From Pseudomonadota bacterium (GTDB taxonomy: Bacteria; Pseudomonadota; Gammaproteobacteria; Steroidobacterales; Steroidobacteraceae), in the NCBI GenBank assembly GCA_021781775.1, contig JAJXWE010000059.1:1-7652 (forward strand): 7,652 nucleotides of DNA, read 5' to 3'. The translations under genes were made by a program, and so were the position numbers. The notes below the pieces were generated by a model. The model made no database searches. It was given only the letters and a program-made list of their open reading frames with translations, and was not told where the DNA came from. Positions 5,287 to 7,652 of this stretch are shown one piece after another (position 1 is the stretch's first letter; each line of letters begins with the position of its first letter).

Positions 5287-7652
5287 GCGGCCGGCTCGCG
5301 TGTTGGCAGGGTGAACTCGAAGCGTGCACCGCCGCCGGCGCGTTGGCGCGCGAAGATCTCTCCGCCGTGAGCCTTGACGATTGCCCGACAGATCGCCAGT
5401 CCCAGGCCGGCGCCCGATACGGTGCCCTCGCCGCTGCCGCGCTGGAACTTCTCGAACAACTGCTGCGCATCGCCCGGCGGCAGTCCCGGACCGTCATCCT
5501 CGACCACCACGCGCACGCAAGCACCTTCGTTGCTGGCCGAGACCCAGGCATGCGTGCCGGGCGGGGTGTACTTGACGAGGTTGTCGAACAGGTTGCCGAA
5601 CAGCTGCACGACGAGGCTGCCGTCCACGTGTACCGGCGGCAGCTCGGGTGGCAGCCGCAGCTCGACTGGATGCTCGCCGAGGCGCTCCTCAAGCTGCTGC
5701 AGCGCAGCGCCCGCCAAGTCCTCCACGCTCTGCCAGTCGCGCCGCAGCGGCACCTGTCCGGACTGAAAGCGCATCAGATCGAGCACGTTCGAGACCAGAT
5801 CGGACATCTCGCGCGCCTTCAGCTCAATGGATGCGGCCAGCTGCTGGCGCTGCGCGGCGCCCAATGCCTCGCCGCGACTGGCGAGCGTGCTCGAGGCGCC
5901 GAGCATCACCGCAAGCGGTGTGCGCAGATCGTGCGAGATGGAGGCAAGCAGCGTATTGCGCAGGCTCTCGCGCTCCGCGGCAAGGCTCGAGGCCTGGGCG
6001 GCATCGGCGAAGCGTGCGCGCTCGAGCGCCAGCCCGATCTGTCCGGCAAAGGTATCGAGCAGCTGGCTCTGCTCCGGCAGCAGCACGCGCCGTGCATTCG
6101 CGGGCAGCACGGCCAACACGCCGGTGGCGTGCGCCTCGTCGCCGAGCGGTACGTACAGCGCCGGGGTTGCCGGCAGTGTGTCCGATCCGAGCCCCGCGCG
6201 CCGTCCGTGATCGTTCACCCATTGGGCAATGGCCAGATCGGCGCCACGCAGCGAGCGCTCGGTGGGCGCTCCTGCGGGTCGACGCAGCTTGCCCTCCGTA
6301 TCCGGCAACAACACCACCGCGCGGCAGCCGAACACTTCGGTCACGTGCCGCACCGCCACCCCGGCCATGTTCTCGATGCCGCGCGTGATGGCGAGCTCCC
6401 GACTCATGGCATAGAGCGCCGCGGTACGCCGCTCCCGGGCCCCCGCCACCCTGGTCTGCTGGCGAACGTTCGCGGTTAGCGTGGCGATCACCAGGCCGAT
6501 GGTGATCATCGCCCCGAAGGTCACAAGGTACTGCACGTCCGAGACCGCGAAGGTAAAGCGCGGCGGCACGAAACAGTAATCAAACACCAGCACGTTGAGC
6601 ACGGCGGTGAGCGCCGAGGGTCCTCTGCCGAGCCGCAGACCCGCGACGGTCACGCCGAGCAGGTAGACCATGGCGAGATTCGACAGCTCGAAGTGCGGGT
6701 ACATGAAAAACGCGAGCAGCGTGCACAGCGCGCTCACGCCGATCGCCCATCCATAGCGGTCCCAGCGGATTTCTGCGGGGTTCCCCGCGGAGGTCTGTTG
6801 CGCGGGCGCGGACCGGGACCCGGAGGCGCCGGTGGTCGCGATCACCAGCACATCGAAGCCCCGCGCCTGCCTGACCAGCGTGGTCGATGTGGATGCCCGC
6901 GCCCACGCGCGCCAACCGCGCCGCTTGGGAGCGCCGACGATCAGGCGCGTCGCCCGCCGCGTCTGCGCGTATTCCAACAGGGCCGCGGCGGCCGATGGAC
7001 CGTCCAGCGTGACGGTCTCCGCGCCCAGAGACTCCGCGAGGCACAGCACGCTGATGCGCCGATTCCGGTCGGTCTCGGAAAGGCGCAGCAGCGCCGGCGT
7101 CTCGACGTACACGACGGTCCAGCTCGCCGCGAGGGCGTCCGCCATGCGCTTGCCGGTCCGAACCAGCTGCTCGGCCTGGGCATCCGGTCCGACCGCGACC
7201 AGCACGCGCTCCCCGGCGATCCTCCCGCTGGCACGCTCCGGCTGCAACGCGCGCGCGGCGGCCTCCACCCGCTCGGCGACCCGCCGCAGCGCGATCTCGC
7301 GCAGCGCCATCAGGTTGGTCTTGCGGAAGAAGCGCTCCGCGGCGGTAGCCACCGCATCGGAGACGTACACCTTGCCGGCGTGCAGCCGCGCCAGCAGATC
7401 GTCGGCCGGCAGATCGATCAGTTCGATGTCGTTCGCCTCGTCGAACACGCGATCGGGCAGCGTCTCGCTCTGCCGCACGCCGGTGGTCTGGTAGACGAGG
7501 TCGTTGAGGCTCTCCAGGTGCTGGACGTTGACAGTGGTCCAGACGCTGATGCCCGCCGCGAGCACCTCCTCGATGTCCTGCCAGCGCTTCGGATGGCGCG
7601 GCTGCGGCACGCCGCTGATCAGATTGGAATGCGCCAGCTCATCGACCAGCAG
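5283..7652 (-). CDS. kdpD: KdpD, potassium/turgor sensor histidine kinase (N-terminus outside window)
   Basis: The frame is open to base 7652, giving 789 visible residues. About 110-120 N-terminal residues, including Walker A, lie beyond the edge, judging from the usual family length near 895. Visible residues 1-8 (LLVDELAH) are the Walker B region. RHPKRWQDIEE and TTVNVQHLESLNDL are KdpD hallmarks. A Usp-like domain spans about 146-272 and four membrane helices (DUF4118) about 299-394, followed by the Arg-rich RQQTRVAGARERR. A GAF-like domain (about 410-545) precedes the HisKA domain, with phospho-acceptor His574 in ISHDLRTPL. The HATPase domain (about 672-785) has an N box with NLFDN (687-691), G1 DDGPG (719-723), FEKFQRG and GAGLGLAI. 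KdpD is an inner-membrane sensor of K+ limitation that phosphorylates KdpE. An internal GTG at 7610 is not a start because the homology continues upstream. kdpFABC is expected to the right of the window. Confidence 0.96.
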   Translation of the reverse strand: MLVDELAHSNLISGVPQPRHPKRWQDIEEVLAAGISVWTTVNVQHLESLNDLVYQTTGVRQSETLPDRVFDEANDIELIDLPADDLLARLHAGKVYVSDAVATAAERFFRKTNLMALREIALRRVAERVEAAARALQPERASGRIAGERVLVAVGPDAQAEQLVRTGKRMADALAASWTVVYVETPALLRLSETDRNRRISVLCLAESLGAETVTLDGPSAAAALLEYAQTRRATRLIVGAPKRRGWRAWARASTSTTLVRQARGFDVLVIATTGASGSRSAPAQQTSAGNPAEIRWDRYGWAIGVSALCTLLAFFMYPHFELSNLAMVYLLGVTVAGLRLGRGPSALTAVLNVLVFDYCFVPPRFTFAVSDVQYLVTFGAMITIGLVIATLTANVRQQTRVAGARERRTAALYAMSRELAITRGIENMAGVAVRHVTEVFGCRAVVLLPDTEGKLRRPAGAPTERSLRGADLAIAQWVNDHGRRAGLGSDTLPATPALYVPLGDEAHATGVLAVLPANARRVLLPEQSQLLDTFAGQIGLALERARFADAAQASSLAAERESLRNTLLASISHDLRTPLAVMLGASSTLASRGEALGAAQRQQLAASIELKAREMSDLVSNVLDLMRFQSGQVPLRRDWQSVEDLAGAALQQLEERLGEHPVELRLPPELPPVHVDGSLVVQLFGNLFDNLVKYTPPGTHAWVSASNEGACVRVVVEDDGPGLPPGDAQQLFEKFQRGSGEGTVSGAGLGLAICRAIVKAHGGEIFARQRAGGGARFEFTLPTREPAA

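Noticed and set aside
4639..5370. Open frame of 243 codons on the plus strand, opposite kdpE
   Set aside because: kdpE is unmistakable on the minus strand. The antisense frame mirrors its codon bias and crosses the kdpD/kdpE junction.
5343..6479. Open frame of 378 codons on the plus strand, opposite kdpD
   Set aside because: It lies wholly across the conserved KdpD catalytic and GAF region, and its Arg/Gln/His-rich product has no domain signature.
7608..7610. GTG on the minus strand as the start of kdpD
   Set aside because: KdpD homology, including Walker B (DELAH), continues upstream of it to the window edge, so it is an internal Val codon.

Overview
The window is very GC-rich and almost entirely coding. 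Codon use (strong GC preference in the third position), a full-length-type KdpD/KdpE pair and a proteobacterial-style TonB protein suggest a high-GC proteobacterium. A gammaproteobacterium of the Xanthomonadales/Nevskiales/Steroidobacter kind is my best guess, but it is an inference. No rRNA, tRNA, CRISPR array, insertion sequence or phage gene was seen, and no gap between genes exceeds about 30 bases.

Left part (1-4574, plus strand): four co-oriented, tightly spaced genes that look like one operon. They are (i) the 3' part of a membrane-anchored protein with a C-terminal TonB domain and a long helical, internally repetitive region; (ii) a 702-residue two-pass membrane histidine kinase with PAS, Hpt and CheA-type ATPase domains but no DHp or CheW domain; (iii) a stand-alone CheY-like receiver; and (iv) a CheX-family CheY-P phosphatase. 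Together they form a complete autophosphorylation, phosphotransfer and dephosphorylation circuit. It uses chemotaxis-type parts, but there is no MCP, CheW, CheR or CheB here. The likely flow is: a periplasmic or PAS signal activates the kinase, phosphate passes from Hpt His426 to CheY Asp64, and CheX removes it. The output target and the link to the TonB protein are unknown.

Right part (4591-7652, minus strand): the potassium/turgor two-component system. kdpE (complete) and kdpD (truncated by the right window edge) are joined by a 4-base ATGA stop/start overlap. KdpD senses K+ limitation and phosphorylates KdpE, which activates kdpFABC. Those transporter genes are expected beyond the right edge. 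The two blocks converge, with only 16 bases between the cheX and kdpE stop codons.

Both edge genes are cut. The TonB frame is open to base 1 and the kdpD frame is open to base 7652, so internal GTG codons near the edges should not be taken as starts.
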